Below, one piece after another: positions 16,830 to 25,853 of a DNA stretch of 64,000 bases. The position numbers and the translations under genes were made by a program. Origin of the DNA: Streptomyces curacoi (GTDB lineage: Bacteria > Actinomycetota > Actinomycetes > Streptomycetales > Streptomycetaceae); assembly GCF_001513975.1 (NCBI RefSeq), contig NZ_KQ947986.1, positions 722,713 through 786,712 of the forward strand, read 5' to 3'. Each line of letters begins with the position of its first letter. The stretch's first letter is position 1. The notes under the pieces are model-generated. The model was not told where the DNA came from and did not search any database. It saw nothing but the letters and a program-made list of their open reading frames with translations.

Positions 16830-17297
16830 CTACGACGTCCCCCGCAGCTGTTGGATGGTTCCGCCCAGCTCGGGGCGGAGCTCCTCCAGCAACTCCGGTT
16901 TGGCGCTGACCACCCAGCGGGGGCCGACGAGGTACTTCCCGCCGTACACGGCGGCCGCGTCCAACCAGGTCCGCTTGTACTTCTCCTGCGGGAACGTCGT
17001 GATGAGGTAGTCGCCCCTCTTCGAGTGACAGACGCCCTCGCGCAACTCGTCCGCCTCGGTCCGGATCTTGACCTCGCAGCCCGTCAGACCGGCGATGACC
17101 TCGACCTTCGCCGGTGCCACGACGCCGGCCACGGTGGCGGAGACGTTCGTCGGGCTGCTCTTCGCGGCGGCCTTCTCGTCCTCCCCGCCGCCGCACGCGG
17201 TGGCCAGGAGGAGGAGGACTGCGCTGCCGGCCGTCGCGATGCGGCCCCCGCTTCTGCTGCTTCCTGCGCTTCCTGCGCTTCCTCGGTGTGCCTGCAC
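16830..17297 (-). CDS. Putative lipoprotein, unidentified
   Basis: 155 residues from GTG 17297. An N-terminal Arg/Ser-rich stretch and a hydrophobic core are followed by the lipobox LLATAC (Cys near residue 36), predicting a lipid-anchored cell-surface protein. A GGGEDEKAAAKSS linker then leads to a domain of about 105 residues with two further Cys (TGCEVKI and GVCHSKRGDYL), probably a disulphide. No known family is recognised. Its stop faces that of nmtR across 49 bases. Confidence 0.75.
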   Translation of the reverse strand: MQAHRGSAGSAGSSRSGGRIATAGSAVLLLLATACGGGEDEKAAAKSSPTNVSATVAGVVAPAKVEVIAGLTGCEVKIRTEADELREGVCHSKRGDYLITTFPQEKYKRTWLDAAAVYGGKYLVGPRWVVSAKPELLEELRPELGGTIQQLRGTS

Positions 17298-17341
17298 GAA
17301 GAGTGGTACGGGTCAGCGCCGGGAGCCGTTCACCTCGTGCG

Positions 17342-18871
17342 TCACGCGGGCCCCATCGGCAGCCAGCGCGCCAGATAGGCCCGCAGGCCCTCCAGTTGGG
17401 CACCGCGCGCGACATAGCCGAGGTGGCCGTCGGGGCGTACGAGTCCCTGGGCGACGTCCGGCCAGGGGCTCCGGTCGCCGAGGCGGTGCACGGTGATCAG
17501 GCCGGCCCGGCCGGTCAGGAGCGGGGCGAGCCGCTGGTCCGGCCACAGGTGCGGCGGTCCGGCCAGGAGCAGATGCCAGCCGGGGGCGGCGATCCGCGCC
17601 TGGAGCCCGTGCGGCAGGTCGGGCAGCCGGTCCCCGGCCCGCGGGCCGCGGCGGGGCGGCCGGGTGCCCGGCGTGGAGGCGGGGCTGCGGCGGTAGTGGA
17701 TGCCGAGCTCGGAGACGGCACGGAAGACCCGCCGCCGCAGCGGCGTCGCACGCACCGCCAACGGGGCGACGTGCGGGGCGAGTCGGGCGCGGGCCAGCCG
17801 CAGCGCGGGATGCGGGCTGGTGCCGATGACGAAGGCACGGTCGGTGAACCGCCGTACGCCGCGGCCGACCGGCGCGCGCTCGATCCCGTACGTCTCCAGC
17901 AGCTCCTCCGGTGCTGCGCCCCGGCACACGAGGGCGATCTTCCAGCCCAGGTTGAGGGCGTCCTGGATGCCGATGTTCATGCCCTGCCCGCCGGCCGGAC
18001 TGTGGATGTGGGCCGCGTCGCCGGCCAGGAAACAGGACCCGGACCGGTAGCGGACGGCGCCACGGTTGTGCAGCCGGAAGTCGGTCGTCCAGACGGGGTC
18101 CCGCAGCTCCAGTCCCCGCGCGCCGTACCGTACGGCGATCTCCCGCAGCAGCGGCAGCGTCACCTCGCCGAGCGGGGCGTCGGAGGGCCGCATGGCGAGC
18201 ATGCGCCAGGGGGCGGGCGAGCCGAGGGGAAAGAAGAACAGCATCCCGGCGCCCGTCATGTACGAGTGCGCGGCGCCCGGTTCCAGCCCCGCCACGTCCA
18301 GGTCGGCGAGCAGGAAGGTCTGCGGATAGGCGTAGCCCTCGAAGTCGATGCCCGCCTGGGCGCGCACCGTGCTGTGGGCGCCGTCGCAGCCCACGACGTA
18401 GCGCGCGGCCACCGTCTCCTCCACGCCGTCGCGACGGCGCAGCCGGCAGCTGACCTGCCGGCCCTGCTGCTCCAGCCGGACCAGCTCGGTGCCGCGTTCG
18501 ATCGGCACGCCGCGCGCGGCCAGGTGCTCACCGAGCACGCTCTCCGTCTCGGCCTGCGAGAGGAACAGCAGGAAGGGGTACGGCGTGTCGGCCGGCTCGA
18601 TGTCGAAGAGCGGTACGGACACCGTGCGCCGGTTCAGATGCAGCCGCAGCCCCATCGCGGGATTGCCGCGCGCCACCAGCCGGTCGGTCACCCCGAAGCC
18701 CGCCAGTGCCTCCAGAGTGCGCGGCTGGACGGCGAGCGCCCGGGACTCGCGCACCCGGTCGTGGGAGCGGTCGACGATGCGGAACCTGCTCTGATGGGCG
18801 CGCAGTTGTGCGGCGAGCGCGAGCCCCGTGGGTCCCGCGCCGACCACCAGCACGTCCAGGGATGCCGTCAT
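17342..18871 (-). CDS. FAD-dependent aromatic-type monooxygenase
   Basis: 509 residues from ATG 18871. It is a group A flavoprotein hydroxylase of the PHBH / polyketide hydroxylase type. The N-terminal dinucleotide motif VVGAGPTGLALAAQL, the second FAD/NADPH motif GCDGAHSTVR (about residue 165) and the third GDAAHIHSPAGGQGMN (about residue 300) are all present, as is the aromatic FFFPLG strand. The C-terminal thioredoxin-like part (about 400-509) resembles those of larger family members. Such enzymes hydroxylate phenols, polyketides or antibiotics such as rifamycins; the substrate is not predictable. No biosynthetic genes lie beside it. Confidence 0.88.
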   Translation of the reverse strand: MTASLDVLVVGAGPTGLALAAQLRAHQSRFRIVDRSHDRVRESRALAVQPRTLEALAGFGVTDRLVARGNPAMGLRLHLNRRTVSVPLFDIEPADTPYPFLLFLSQAETESVLGEHLAARGVPIERGTELVRLEQQGRQVSCRLRRRDGVEETVAARYVVGCDGAHSTVRAQAGIDFEGYAYPQTFLLADLDVAGLEPGAAHSYMTGAGMLFFFPLGSPAPWRMLAMRPSDAPLGEVTLPLLREIAVRYGARGLELRDPVWTTDFRLHNRGAVRYRSGSCFLAGDAAHIHSPAGGQGMNIGIQDALNLGWKIALVCRGAAPEELLETYGIERAPVGRGVRRFTDRAFVIGTSPHPALRLARARLAPHVAPLAVRATPLRRRVFRAVSELGIHYRRSPASTPGTRPPRRGPRAGDRLPDLPHGLQARIAAPGWHLLLAGPPHLWPDQRLAPLLTGRAGLITVHRLGDRSPWPDVAQGLVRPDGHLGYVARGAQLEGLRAYLARWLPMGPA

Positions 18872-18895
18872 GTGTCCACGGTAGACAGCCGTATG

Positions 18896-18950
18896 GGAAA
18901 AACCAGATCAGGAGCCTGATCCTGGGAGTGGATCAGGCCCCTGACTGGTT
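18896..18950 (-). terminator. Long hairpin terminating the small secreted-protein gene
   Basis: Bases 18901-18922 and 18930-18950 form a stem of about 21 pairs with one bulge and one mismatch and a 7-base loop. Read leftward it is followed by GGTTTTTCCC, a proper T-run. It lies about 230 bases after the stop of the leftward gene at 19182 and just upstream of the monooxygenase start. Confidence 0.75.
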
Positions 18951-19181
18951 TCCGGGGTGCCTGGGTGTCAGCTGGGTGGGATCTTCAGAGACGCCCGGCG
19001 GACCGTCTGCCACGGCCCGTACTCCACCGGTAGGTCGCGCCATGGGGCACCGGTCCGCACCCGCCGGGGATCCCCTCGATCAGGGTCCAGCACTGTCGCT
19101 GTCCACCTGGGAGATCCCCACGCCCACACCGCGGTCATCACAGCATGCGACGCGGCGAGAGGCACCTTTCCAGAACCTGAC

Positions 19182-19478
19182 CTAGAAGGCGCTGTTGTCG
19201 CAGCCCATGGACGAACCGATGTGGGTGTCCTGCCCGCCCGAGTTGCCCTCGCCGTTGAGCGCGTTGCCGAGCACGCCGTTGAGGATGCCGACCTGGCCGA
19301 GGACATCGACGTTCAGGTCGTGCGACTTGCAGTGAGAGCTCTGCAGGACACTGACCTTGTCCCCGCCCTTCTTGCCGCCGTGACCGTCGAGACCCTGTGC
19401 GGTGGCGGTGCCGGCGCTCATGAGTCCGACGCTGCCAAGGGCGACGACCACGACGGCAGCCTTCTGAAGCTTGTGCAT
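19182..19478 (-). CDS. Small secreted Gly/Asn-rich protein
   Basis: 98 residues from ATG 19478 with GGAG upstream. It has a signal peptide (MHKLQKAAVVVVALGSVGLM, cut near TATAQ-GL at residue 28). The mature 70 residues contain a basic Gly/His/Lys patch, SSHCKSHDLNVDVLGQVGIL, and NGVLGNALNGEGNSGGQD, with Cys in HCKS and MGCDN that could form one disulphide. The hydrophobic, Asn/Gly-rich part recalls streptomycete surface proteins, but it lacks the chaplin pattern and I do not recognise the family. The 230-bp region downstream carries only its terminator. Confidence 0.7.
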   Translation of the reverse strand: MHKLQKAAVVVVALGSVGLMSAGTATAQGLDGHGGKKGGDKVSVLQSSHCKSHDLNVDVLGQVGILNGVLGNALNGEGNSGGQDTHIGSSMGCDNSAF

Positions 19479-19625
19479 GTCATCTCCGATGGAGTGAGGA
19501 GGGTGCGATCCGTGACAGATCGACTTCGTACAGTGATGGCAGACTAATGGGTAATATTTCGAAATGTCCGCCGACGCGCCGGTATCAGTGATCTCGTCCC
19601 TCCCGCAGGCGTACAGGCGACGGCG

Positions 19626-20135
19626 TCAGTGGAGTTGCCGGTCGAACGCCTCGTACGCCCGGTCGTCGAAGAGCACGAACCGCACCTCTTCGACCGCTGT
19701 CGGTGTGCTCCGCACCGTCTCCACCGCGATCCGGGCCGCATCGTCCATCGGCCACCGGTACACACCGGTGGAGATCGCCGGGAACGCCACCGTCCGGGCG
19801 CCCAGTTCGTCGGCCACGCGAAGCGACTCCCGGTAGCAGGAGGCGAGAAGCGAAGGATCGCTGCCCGAAACCTGGTACACCGGGCCCACCGTGTGGATCA
19901 CCCACCGCGCGTCCAGCTCCCCCGCCGTCGTGGCGACCGCCTGCCCCGTGGACAGGCCCTTGCCGTACCGGGAGGCACGCAGCTTGCGGCACTCGTCGAG
20001 GATGGCGGGGCCGCCGCGGCGGTGGATCGCGCCGTCGACTCCTCCCCCGCCGAGGAGGGAGGAGTTCGCGGCGTTGACGATCGCGTCGACGCTCTCGCGC
20101 GTGATGTCACCCCGGACGAGCCTGATCGTGGTCAT
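19626..20135 (-). CDS. Macrodomain protein (ADP-ribose / O-acetyl-ADP-ribose binding or deacetylase)
   Basis: 169 residues from ATG 20135. The protein is a single macrodomain: IRLVRGDITRESVDAIVNAANSS, split as the first strand and NAAN catalytic Asn, then LLGGGGVDGAIHRRGG, which holds the diphosphate, and FPAISTGVYRWP, the second ligand loop. Family members of this size (MacroD/YmdB) hydrolyse O-acetyl-ADP-ribose or remove mono-ADP-ribose from Asp and Glu. O-acetyl-ADP-ribose is the product of sirtuins such as the one at 13117, so both may share a pathway. Confidence 0.92.
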   Translation of the reverse strand: MTTIRLVRGDITRESVDAIVNAANSSLLGGGGVDGAIHRRGGPAILDECRKLRASRYGKGLSTGQAVATTAGELDARWVIHTVGPVYQVSGSDPSLLASCYRESLRVADELGARTVAFPAISTGVYRWPMDDAARIAVETVRSTPTAVEEVRFVLFDDRAYEAFDRQLH

Positions 20136-20173
20136 GACTGTCTCTATAGCAGCGCGGTCCGGCCACCGCGCGT

Positions 20174-20653
20174 TCACTGCCAGGCGACCGGCAGCGAACG
20201 CACCCCGTGGACCGTGCTCGTCGAGAGGGCCAGCGACTCCGGCGGAGCCGTCATGCGCAGCGACGGAAGCCTGCGGAACAGGGTGGACAGGCCCAGGCGG
20301 AGTTCGGTGCGGGCCAGCGACTGACCGAGACACTGGTGCAGGCCGTGGCCGAAGGCGAGGTGGCCGCCGGCGTCGCGGCCGACGTCGAGGGTGTCGGGCT
20401 CGGGGTACACGGACGGGTCGCGGTTGGCGGCCTGCAGCGCCACCACCACGCCCTCGCCGGCGCGGATGCGGACCCCGGACAGTTCGACGTCCTTGGTGGC
20501 GACCCGTCGTATCCCGGAGTGGATGACGGTCAGATGGCGCAGGGGTTCCTCCACCGCCGCCGGCCACCGGGAGTCGTCGGCGCGCAGTGCGTCCAGTTGG
20601 GCCGGGTTCCGCAGCAGGGCGATCACGGCCAGCGGGAACATGTTCGACCGCAC
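20174..20653 (-). pseudogene. Cytochrome P450, C-terminal fragment
   Basis: 159 residues survive of a P450 that should have about 400. Present are the second half of the I helix (MFPLAVIALLRNPAQL), the K-helix ExxR (EPLR), and the heme-binding loop FGHGLHQCLGQSLAR with its Cys ligand. Everything before the I-helix Thr, including the substrate pocket, is missing. An in-frame TAG lies ten codons upstream of the first possible start (GTG 20653), so the fragment does not continue. It cannot bind and turn over substrate as a P450. The 120 bases between it and the next gene contain no N-terminal half. Confidence 0.85.
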
Positions 20654-20775
20654 CTTACTCGCGGCCGTTGAGCGTTCAGGTACCTACCCCCCGGTAAGAG
20701 AAGTGACAAAGAAGACACGGGTTTTCCTTACCGTGATGCCTCAACCACCGGTAAACATGGGGCGTTTGAGCAGCC

Positions 20776-22197
20776 TCACGGCTCCTGTCGCAGCCGCCGC
20801 CACACCGCCTTGGCCGCGTTGTGCCCCGACATGCCGTGCACCCCGGGTCCGGGCGGGGTCGCCGACGAGCAGATGAAGACCGCCGGGTGCGGAGTGCCGT
20901 AGGGGAAGAGCGACAGCTTGGGGCGGAGCAGGAGCTGGAGTCCGGAGGCCGCGCCGGAGGCGATGTCGCCGCCGACGTAGTTGGCGTTGCGGGCGGCCAG
21001 TTCGGCCGGGCCCGCCGTGGCGCGGGCCAGGACACGGTCACGGAACCCCGGGGCGAAGCGCTCCAGTTGGCGCTCGATGGCGTCCGTGAGGTCTCCGGTC
21101 CAGCCGTTCGGCACATGTCCGTACGCCCAGAAGACCTGCTTGCCCTCGGGGGCCCGGGTGGGGTCGACGACGCTGGGCTGCACCGTGATCATGAACGGCC
21201 TGTCCGGCGCCCGGCCCTCGCGGGACGCCGCCCGCAGCGCGGTGCCGATCTCCGCGCTGTTCGCGCCGATCTGCACGGTGCCCGCGCGCCGGGCCTCCGG
21301 TGCGGTCCATGGCACCGGGCCGTCGAGCGCGTAGTCGATCTTGAAGGCGGCGGGGCCGTAGCGATAGCCCTCGTAGTAGCGGCCGAAGCCGGCGATGCGG
21401 GCCAGCGCGGTGGGTGAGGTGTCGAAGACGTAGGCACGCGCGGGCGGCAGGTCGTCGAGCCGCTTGACCTCGTAGTCGGTGTGGACGCTGCCGCCGAGGT
21501 CCTCCAGATACGCGGCGAGGGCGTCGGAGATCGACTGGGAGCCGCCGCGGGCCACGGGCCAGCCGCGGGCGTGCGCGGAGAGCGCGAAGACCAGGCCGAT
21601 GGCGGTGGTGGCGAAGCCGCCGAGCGGGGCCATGACGTGCGCGACGAGGCCGGAGAACAGGGTCCTGGCTCGTTCGTCCCGGAAGAGGCGCATCAGCCAG
21701 GTCGACGGGGGCAGCCCGACCAGGCCGAAGCGGGCGAGGGTGACCGGGTCGCGCGGGAGCGCGGTGAGGGGAAGGGACATGAAGTCGCGGGCCAGGGTGT
21801 CCCACTTGGCCAGGAACGGCTCGACCAGCCTGCGGTACGTGCCCGCGTCGCGCGGGCCGAAGGAGGCGGCGGTCTCGGCGACGGACCGGGACAGCACGGC
21901 GGCGGTGCCGTCGGTGAAGGGGTGCGCCATGGGCAGCTCGGCATGCAGCCACTGAAGGCCGTAGCGGTCGAGCGGCATGGCGCGGAAGGCCGGCGAGTTG
22001 ATGCCGAGGGGGTGCGCGGCGGAGCACGGGTCGTGCCGGAAGCCGGGCAGGGTCAGCTCTTCTGTGCGGGCTCCCCCTCCGACGGTGTCGCGGGCCTCGA
22101 ACACCTCCACGGAGAAGCCGCGGCGGGCCAGCTCCACGGCAGCGGTCAGTCCGTTCGGCCCCGCACCCACCACGACCGCATCGAGCATCGACGGCAC
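20776..22197 (-). CDS. NAD(P)/FAD-dependent oxidoreductase, CrtI/phytoene-desaturase-like
   Basis: 473 residues from GTG 22197, chosen because AAGGAG lies seven bases upstream. [28 protein letters not shown], split over the N-terminal Rossmann motif, then GGGARTEEL are typical of the CrtI/amine-oxidase superfamily. The C-terminal FAD contact is [17 protein letters not shown]. These proteins desaturate, isomerise or cyclise hydrophobic substrates; no carotenoid genes are nearby, so a carotenoid role is unsupported. The P450 fragment follows it on the same strand and may once have been in the same operon. Confidence 0.85.
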   Translation of the reverse strand: MPSMLDAVVVGAGPNGLTAAVELARRGFSVEVFEARDTVGGGARTEELTLPGFRHDPCSAAHPLGINSPAFRAMPLDRYGLQWLHAELPMAHPFTDGTAAVLSRSVAETAASFGPRDAGTYRRLVEPFLAKWDTLARDFMSLPLTALPRDPVTLARFGLVGLPPSTWLMRLFRDERARTLFSGLVAHVMAPLGGFATTAIGLVFALSAHARGWPVARGGSQSISDALAAYLEDLGGSVHTDYEVKRLDDLPPARAYVFDTSPTALARIAGFGRYYEGYRYGPAAFKIDYALDGPVPWTAPEARRAGTVQIGANSAEIGTALRAASREGRAPDRPFMITVQPSVVDPTRAPEGKQVFWAYGHVPNGWTGDLTDAIERQLERFAPGFRDRVLARATAGPAELAARNANYVGGDIASGAASGLQLLLRPKLSLFPYGTPHPAVFICSSATPPGPGVHGMSGHNAAKAVWRRLRQEP

Positions 22198-22404
22198 CTT
22201 CGGACTCCTTCGTCAGCCGACGGCCACTGAAGGATCAGGATATGCCGGGGCACTGACAGCGCCGGTGCCTACCGGTCGGCATGCGTCTGACCGGTACTTT
22301 CGCAGCAGGCGGCCGGGCGAGCCGGCCGGCGGCGCGGCAACCGCGCGACCTGCCCCCACACCCCCGCGGCCGCGATGCACCCGACCGGACGGAACTCTGC
22401 GGTG

Positions 22405-23250
22405 TCAGACCCCGCCCGCCAGCAGCTCCACCACCCGGCGGGCCGTGGCCGCATCCCGCGCCGCGGTGAACGGCAGCGCGTTGCCGCCGGTGATGCGGAA
22501 CGGCTCGCCGGTGCGGGTAAGGGCCGTGCCGCCCGCCTCCTCGACCAGGAGCAGGCCCGCCGCGTGGTCCCAGGCGGCCTCCCAGCTGAACGCGGTGGCG
22601 TCCAACTCGCCCCGCGCGACGGCGAGATACTCCAGCCCCGCGGAGCCACACGCGCGAGGCCGCACGCCGTCCGTCCACAGAGCGAGCAGCGCGCGCTTCT
22701 CCTCGTCGGTCGTGTAGTCCGGGTGGGACGTGGCCACTTCGAGGTCCCGGCCGGGCTCCGGCGCCCCCGAGAACAGCCGCTCGCCGTCGAGGAAGGCGCC
22801 CTTGCCGCGTATCGCCGTGGCCAGTTGGTCGCGGGCGGGGGCGTACGTCCAGGAGGCGAGCAGGACGCCGTGCTGGGCGAGGGCGACCAGCGTGCAGAAG
22901 CCGGAGTCGCCGTGCACGAACTGGCGGGTGCCGTCGACGGGGTCGACGATCCAGACCGGGGCGTCGCCGCGTATCGCGTCGTACGTCACCGGGTTGGCGT
23001 GCACCGCCTCCTCGCCGACCACGACCGAGCCGGGCAGCAGGGCGCCGAGCACCTCGGTGAGGTACTGCTCGGCGAGCCGGTCGGCGTCGGTCACCAGGTC
23101 GTGCGGTCCGGCCTTCTGGTCGACCTCGTGCGCGGCGAGCTGCCGGAAGCGCGGCATGATCTCGGCCGCGGCCGCCTTGCGGACCGCTTCCTGCACGTCG
23201 GCCGAGTGCTGTGCGAGAAACTCTTCGATGGTTTCGTTGTTGTCGATCAC
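22405..23250 (-). CDS. Inositol monophosphatase-family phosphatase
   Basis: 281 residues from GTG 23250 (VIDNNETIEEFL); GTG 23301 would add 17 residues of low-quality sequence. The Mg-binding signatures are complete: GEEAVHA, then IVDPVDGTRQFVHG (WIVDPVDGT motif, about residue 90) and the C-terminal WEAAWDHAAGLLLVEEAGG. The family includes inositol-1-phosphatase, histidinol-phosphatase (HisN), fructose bisphosphatase and 3'-phosphoadenosine phosphatases. In actinomycetes the inositol and HisN types are the likely choices; the sequence alone does not decide. The 207-bp region downstream (22198-22404) holds nothing I recognise. Confidence 0.87.
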   Translation of the reverse strand: MIDNNETIEEFLAQHSADVQEAVRKAAAAEIMPRFRQLAAHEVDQKAGPHDLVTDADRLAEQYLTEVLGALLPGSVVVGEEAVHANPVTYDAIRGDAPVWIVDPVDGTRQFVHGDSGFCTLVALAQHGVLLASWTYAPARDQLATAIRGKGAFLDGERLFSGAPEPGRDLEVATSHPDYTTDEEKRALLALWTDGVRPRACGSAGLEYLAVARGELDATAFSWEAAWDHAAGLLLVEEAGGTALTRTGEPFRITGGNALPFTAARDAATARRVVELLAGGV

Positions 23251-23366
23251 CCTTCCATGAGAGCACGTCCCACTGACAAGCCCCGCCGCCCCGATGGCCA
23301 CCGGATGGCGTCGACATGAACACGAGGGGGACGTATCGGCAGGTCAGAGGCGCTTCCAGCCGCTCC

Positions 23367-25193
23367 TCAGCGCCCGACCGCGTACCCCTGCATCCCCCGC
23401 GGGTTCGCCGCCGCCGACAGGACGCCGGTCCGCGGGTTCCTCGCGACGGCGCAGAGCCGGCCCTCCGACCAGGCGTCACCGACGGTCACCTCGTGACCAC
23501 GCCGCCGTAGTTCCTCCACCACCTCGGCGTCCATCCGGGACTCCACGGTGACGCTCCCCGGTCGCATCCCGCGCGGATAGAAGGAGCCGGGGAAGCTGTC
23601 GTTGTGCCAGTTCGGGGCGTCGATCGCGCCCTGGAGGTCGAGGCCGCCGCGGACCTGGGCGCGCAGCGCCACGGCCAGGAAGAAGTGCAGCTGCCACTGG
23701 TCCTGCTGGTCCCCGCCGGGCGTCCCGAAGGCCATGACGGGCACCCCGTCGCGCAGGGCGATCGAGGGCGTGAGGGTCGTACGCGGGCGCCGCCCCGGCG
23801 TCAGCGAGTTCGGCAGGCCCTCTTCCAGCCAGGTCATCTGGAGCCGGGTGCCGAGCGGGAAGCCCAGTTCGGGCACGACCGGGTTGGACTGCAGCCAGCC
23901 GCCGCTCGGGGTGGCCGCGATCATGTTGCCCCAGCGGTCGACGACGTCGAGGTGGCAGGTGTCGCCACGGGTGCCTCCGTCGGCGGCCACGTCCGGCTCG
24001 CCCGGCACCGGGGAGGTCGGCCGCTTTGCGACCGTCGGTTCGCCGACGCCCAGCACGTCGAAGCCGGGTTCGTCGGTGGCCACCGCGTGCGCGTGCGCGC
24101 ACAGCCGGGGGGTGCGTCCGCCCGGGCTGCCGGGCCGCAGCTCGTGGGACGCCTTCTCGCCGACGAGCTGCCGCCGGGCCGCGTTGTACGGTGCCGACAG
24201 CAGCTCGGCGAGCGGTACGTCGGCCGCGTCGCCGTACCAGGCCTCCCGGTCTGCCATGGCCAGCTTGCAGCCCTCGACCAGCAGATGGACGTACTCGGCG
24301 GATCCGTACCGGGGCAGCTCGGGCGGAAGCAGCGCGAGCTGCTGGAGGAGGACCGGGCCCTGGCTCCAGGGGCCGGCCTTGCACACGGTCCAGCCGTTCC
24401 AGTCGTACGTCGCCGGCGCCTCGTAGGTCGCGGACCAGCCGGCGAGGTCGGCGGCCGTGAGCGTGCCGCAGTGCCGCTGACCGCTGGTGTCCATGGTGGG
24501 CCGCCGGGCCTGCCGCACGAGCGCCTCGGCGATGAACCCGCCCTTCCACACCTCCCGCGCGGCCTCGATCTGCGCGACCCGGTCCCCGGCTCCGGCCACC
24601 TCGTCGAGCAGCCGCTTCCAGGTGGCGGCGAGGGCGGGGTTGCGGAACAGCTCCCCCGGCCGCGGCGCCTTCCCGCCCGGCAGATACACCTCGGCCGACG
24701 AGGTCCACTCCGTCTCGAACAGCTCCCGCACGGTCTCGACGGTCTCCCCGACCCGCTCCACGGGCGCGTGCCCGTGTTCGGCGTACCCGATGGCGTACTT
24801 GAGCACATCGGCGAGCGTCCGGGTCCCGTGGTCGCGCAGCAGCAGCATCCAGGCGTCGAAGGCACCGGGCACGGCGGCGGCGAGCGGCCCCGTCCCGGGC
24901 ACGAGCTCCAGCCCGAGCCCCCGGTAGTGCGCGACGGTCGCCCCGGCGGGCGCGACGCCCTGCCCGCACAGCACCCGCACCGCACCGCCCGCGGGCGCGA
25001 GCAGGATGGGCACCTCGCCGGCCGGGCCGTTGAGGTGCGGCTCGACGACATGCAGCACGAAGGCGCCCGCGACGGCCGCGTCGTACGCGTTGCCGCCGTC
25101 CTCCAGCACCGCCATCGCCGACTGGGAGGCCAGCCAGTGGGTGGAGGACACCATGCCGAAGGTGCCCTGGAGGGTGGGGCGGGTCGTGAACAT
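23367..25193 (-). CDS. Gamma-glutamyltransferase-family protein (cytoplasmic form)
   Basis: 608 residues from ATG 25193 (MFTTRPTLQG) with GAGAGG upstream. No signal peptide is seen, unlike the second paralogue at 45479. It is an Ntn-hydrolase proenzyme: the chain should self-cleave before the Thr of GDTCHLDVVD (about residue 400) to give large and small subunits. GGNAYDAAVAGAFVLHVVEPHLNGPAGE and FGTPGGDQQDQWQ are family blocks. Such proteins move or hydrolyse gamma-glutamyl groups or act on related amides; substrate prediction from the family is weak because the canonical TTHxSV strand is changed to TCHLDV. Confidence 0.85.
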   Translation of the reverse strand: MFTTRPTLQGTFGMVSSTHWLASQSAMAVLEDGGNAYDAAVAGAFVLHVVEPHLNGPAGEVPILLAPAGGAVRVLCGQGVAPAGATVAHYRGLGLELVPGTGPLAAAVPGAFDAWMLLLRDHGTRTLADVLKYAIGYAEHGHAPVERVGETVETVRELFETEWTSSAEVYLPGGKAPRPGELFRNPALAATWKRLLDEVAGAGDRVAQIEAAREVWKGGFIAEALVRQARRPTMDTSGQRHCGTLTAADLAGWSATYEAPATYDWNGWTVCKAGPWSQGPVLLQQLALLPPELPRYGSAEYVHLLVEGCKLAMADREAWYGDAADVPLAELLSAPYNAARRQLVGEKASHELRPGSPGGRTPRLCAHAHAVATDEPGFDVLGVGEPTVAKRPTSPVPGEPDVAADGGTRGDTCHLDVVDRWGNMIAATPSGGWLQSNPVVPELGFPLGTRLQMTWLEEGLPNSLTPGRRPRTTLTPSIALRDGVPVMAFGTPGGDQQDQWQLHFFLAVALRAQVRGGLDLQGAIDAPNWHNDSFPGSFYPRGMRPGSVTVESRMDAEVVEELRRRGHEVTVGDAWSEGRLCAVARNPRTGVLSAAANPRGMQGYAVGR

Positions 25194-25357
25194 AGGGCCT
25201 CTCACCTCGCTGTTTACGTTCATCGGCCCGGCTGTCGGGCGCTCAGGACCGACCCTGGGGAGGATCGGGGGAGTTCGGGGCAGGGTCCTCCTCCGTCGAC
25301 TCCCCCAGCAGGCTATCGATCGCCATGCGTCCCTTCTGCCCTGCCAGGCAACGCAAA

Positions 25358-25395
25358 GTGCTCCGTACCGTCCACGGCATGACGGTACGGAGCAC
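25358..25395 (-). terminator. 14-bp perfect stem-loop
   Basis: GTGCTCCGTACCGT (25358-25371) and ACGGTACGGAGCAC (25382-25395) pair perfectly around ten bases. Read leftward it ends in CTTTGCGTTGCC. It lies 49 bases after the stop of the small secreted-protein gene and upstream of the gamma-glutamyltransferase, so it should end the former's transcript. Confidence 0.75.
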
Positions 25396-25444
25396 GATCG
25401 AGGCGCGTGACCCATGAAGAGCGCGCCAAGAGCCTGACCGGTTG

Positions 25445-25735
25445 TCAGCAGGTACGGCCGACGTAGTGGGCGCCCTGGATTTTGTCGGCAGAGCCCAGCC
25501 AGGTCCTGCCGGGCGCGACACACCGCTCGTAGTCGGGGGCGTGGGCAACCCTGACCTGGATGACCACCCGTGAGCCGTCGGAGGTGCAGTGGTTGTAGTA
25601 GGCGTCGGAGCTGGTCTCGTAGAAGCCGCACGGGTCGGCTGCCGCGGGGCTCGCGTGGGCGGTCACCGCGCCGAGGGACGTGAGCACGAGGGCGGCGGAA
25701 CCGAGCGCGCCGGTCACGATTCGACGAAGGCTCAA
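25445..25735 (-). CDS. Small secreted four-cysteine protein (resembles DUF6355)
   Basis: 96 residues from TTG 25735, supported by AAGGAG at the right distance. Signal peptide: MSLRRIVTGALGSAALVLTS, cleavage near AHA-SP at about residue 28. The mature 65 residues contain four cysteines: PCGFYETSSDAYYNHC, ERCVAP, and the C-terminal YVGRTC, probably two disulphides. The CGFY...YYNHC...Y(V/I)GRTC layout is what I remember of the DUF6355 family; this is memory, not a search. Function unknown. It is monocistronic with its own terminator. Confidence 0.7.
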   Translation of the reverse strand: MSLRRIVTGALGSAALVLTSLGAVTAHASPAAADPCGFYETSSDAYYNHCTSDGSRVVIQVRVAHAPDYERCVAPGRTWLGSADKIQGAHYVGRTC

Positions 25736-25853
25736 GGGGGACTCCTTGTCCAGTGGAGGCGACAGGACCGGAAGGCCTGTGTCTGCCCATCGGGTGGATA
25801 CCCGGACAAGGATGGCCGTGTGGCCCAGCGCGGTTGATCGAACAGCGCGCCGT

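Noticed and set aside
19182..19478. Chaplin or rodlin identity for the small secreted protein
   Set aside because: It lacks the spaced Cys-hydrophobic chaplin pattern and does not resemble rodlin as I remember it, so it was left unnamed.
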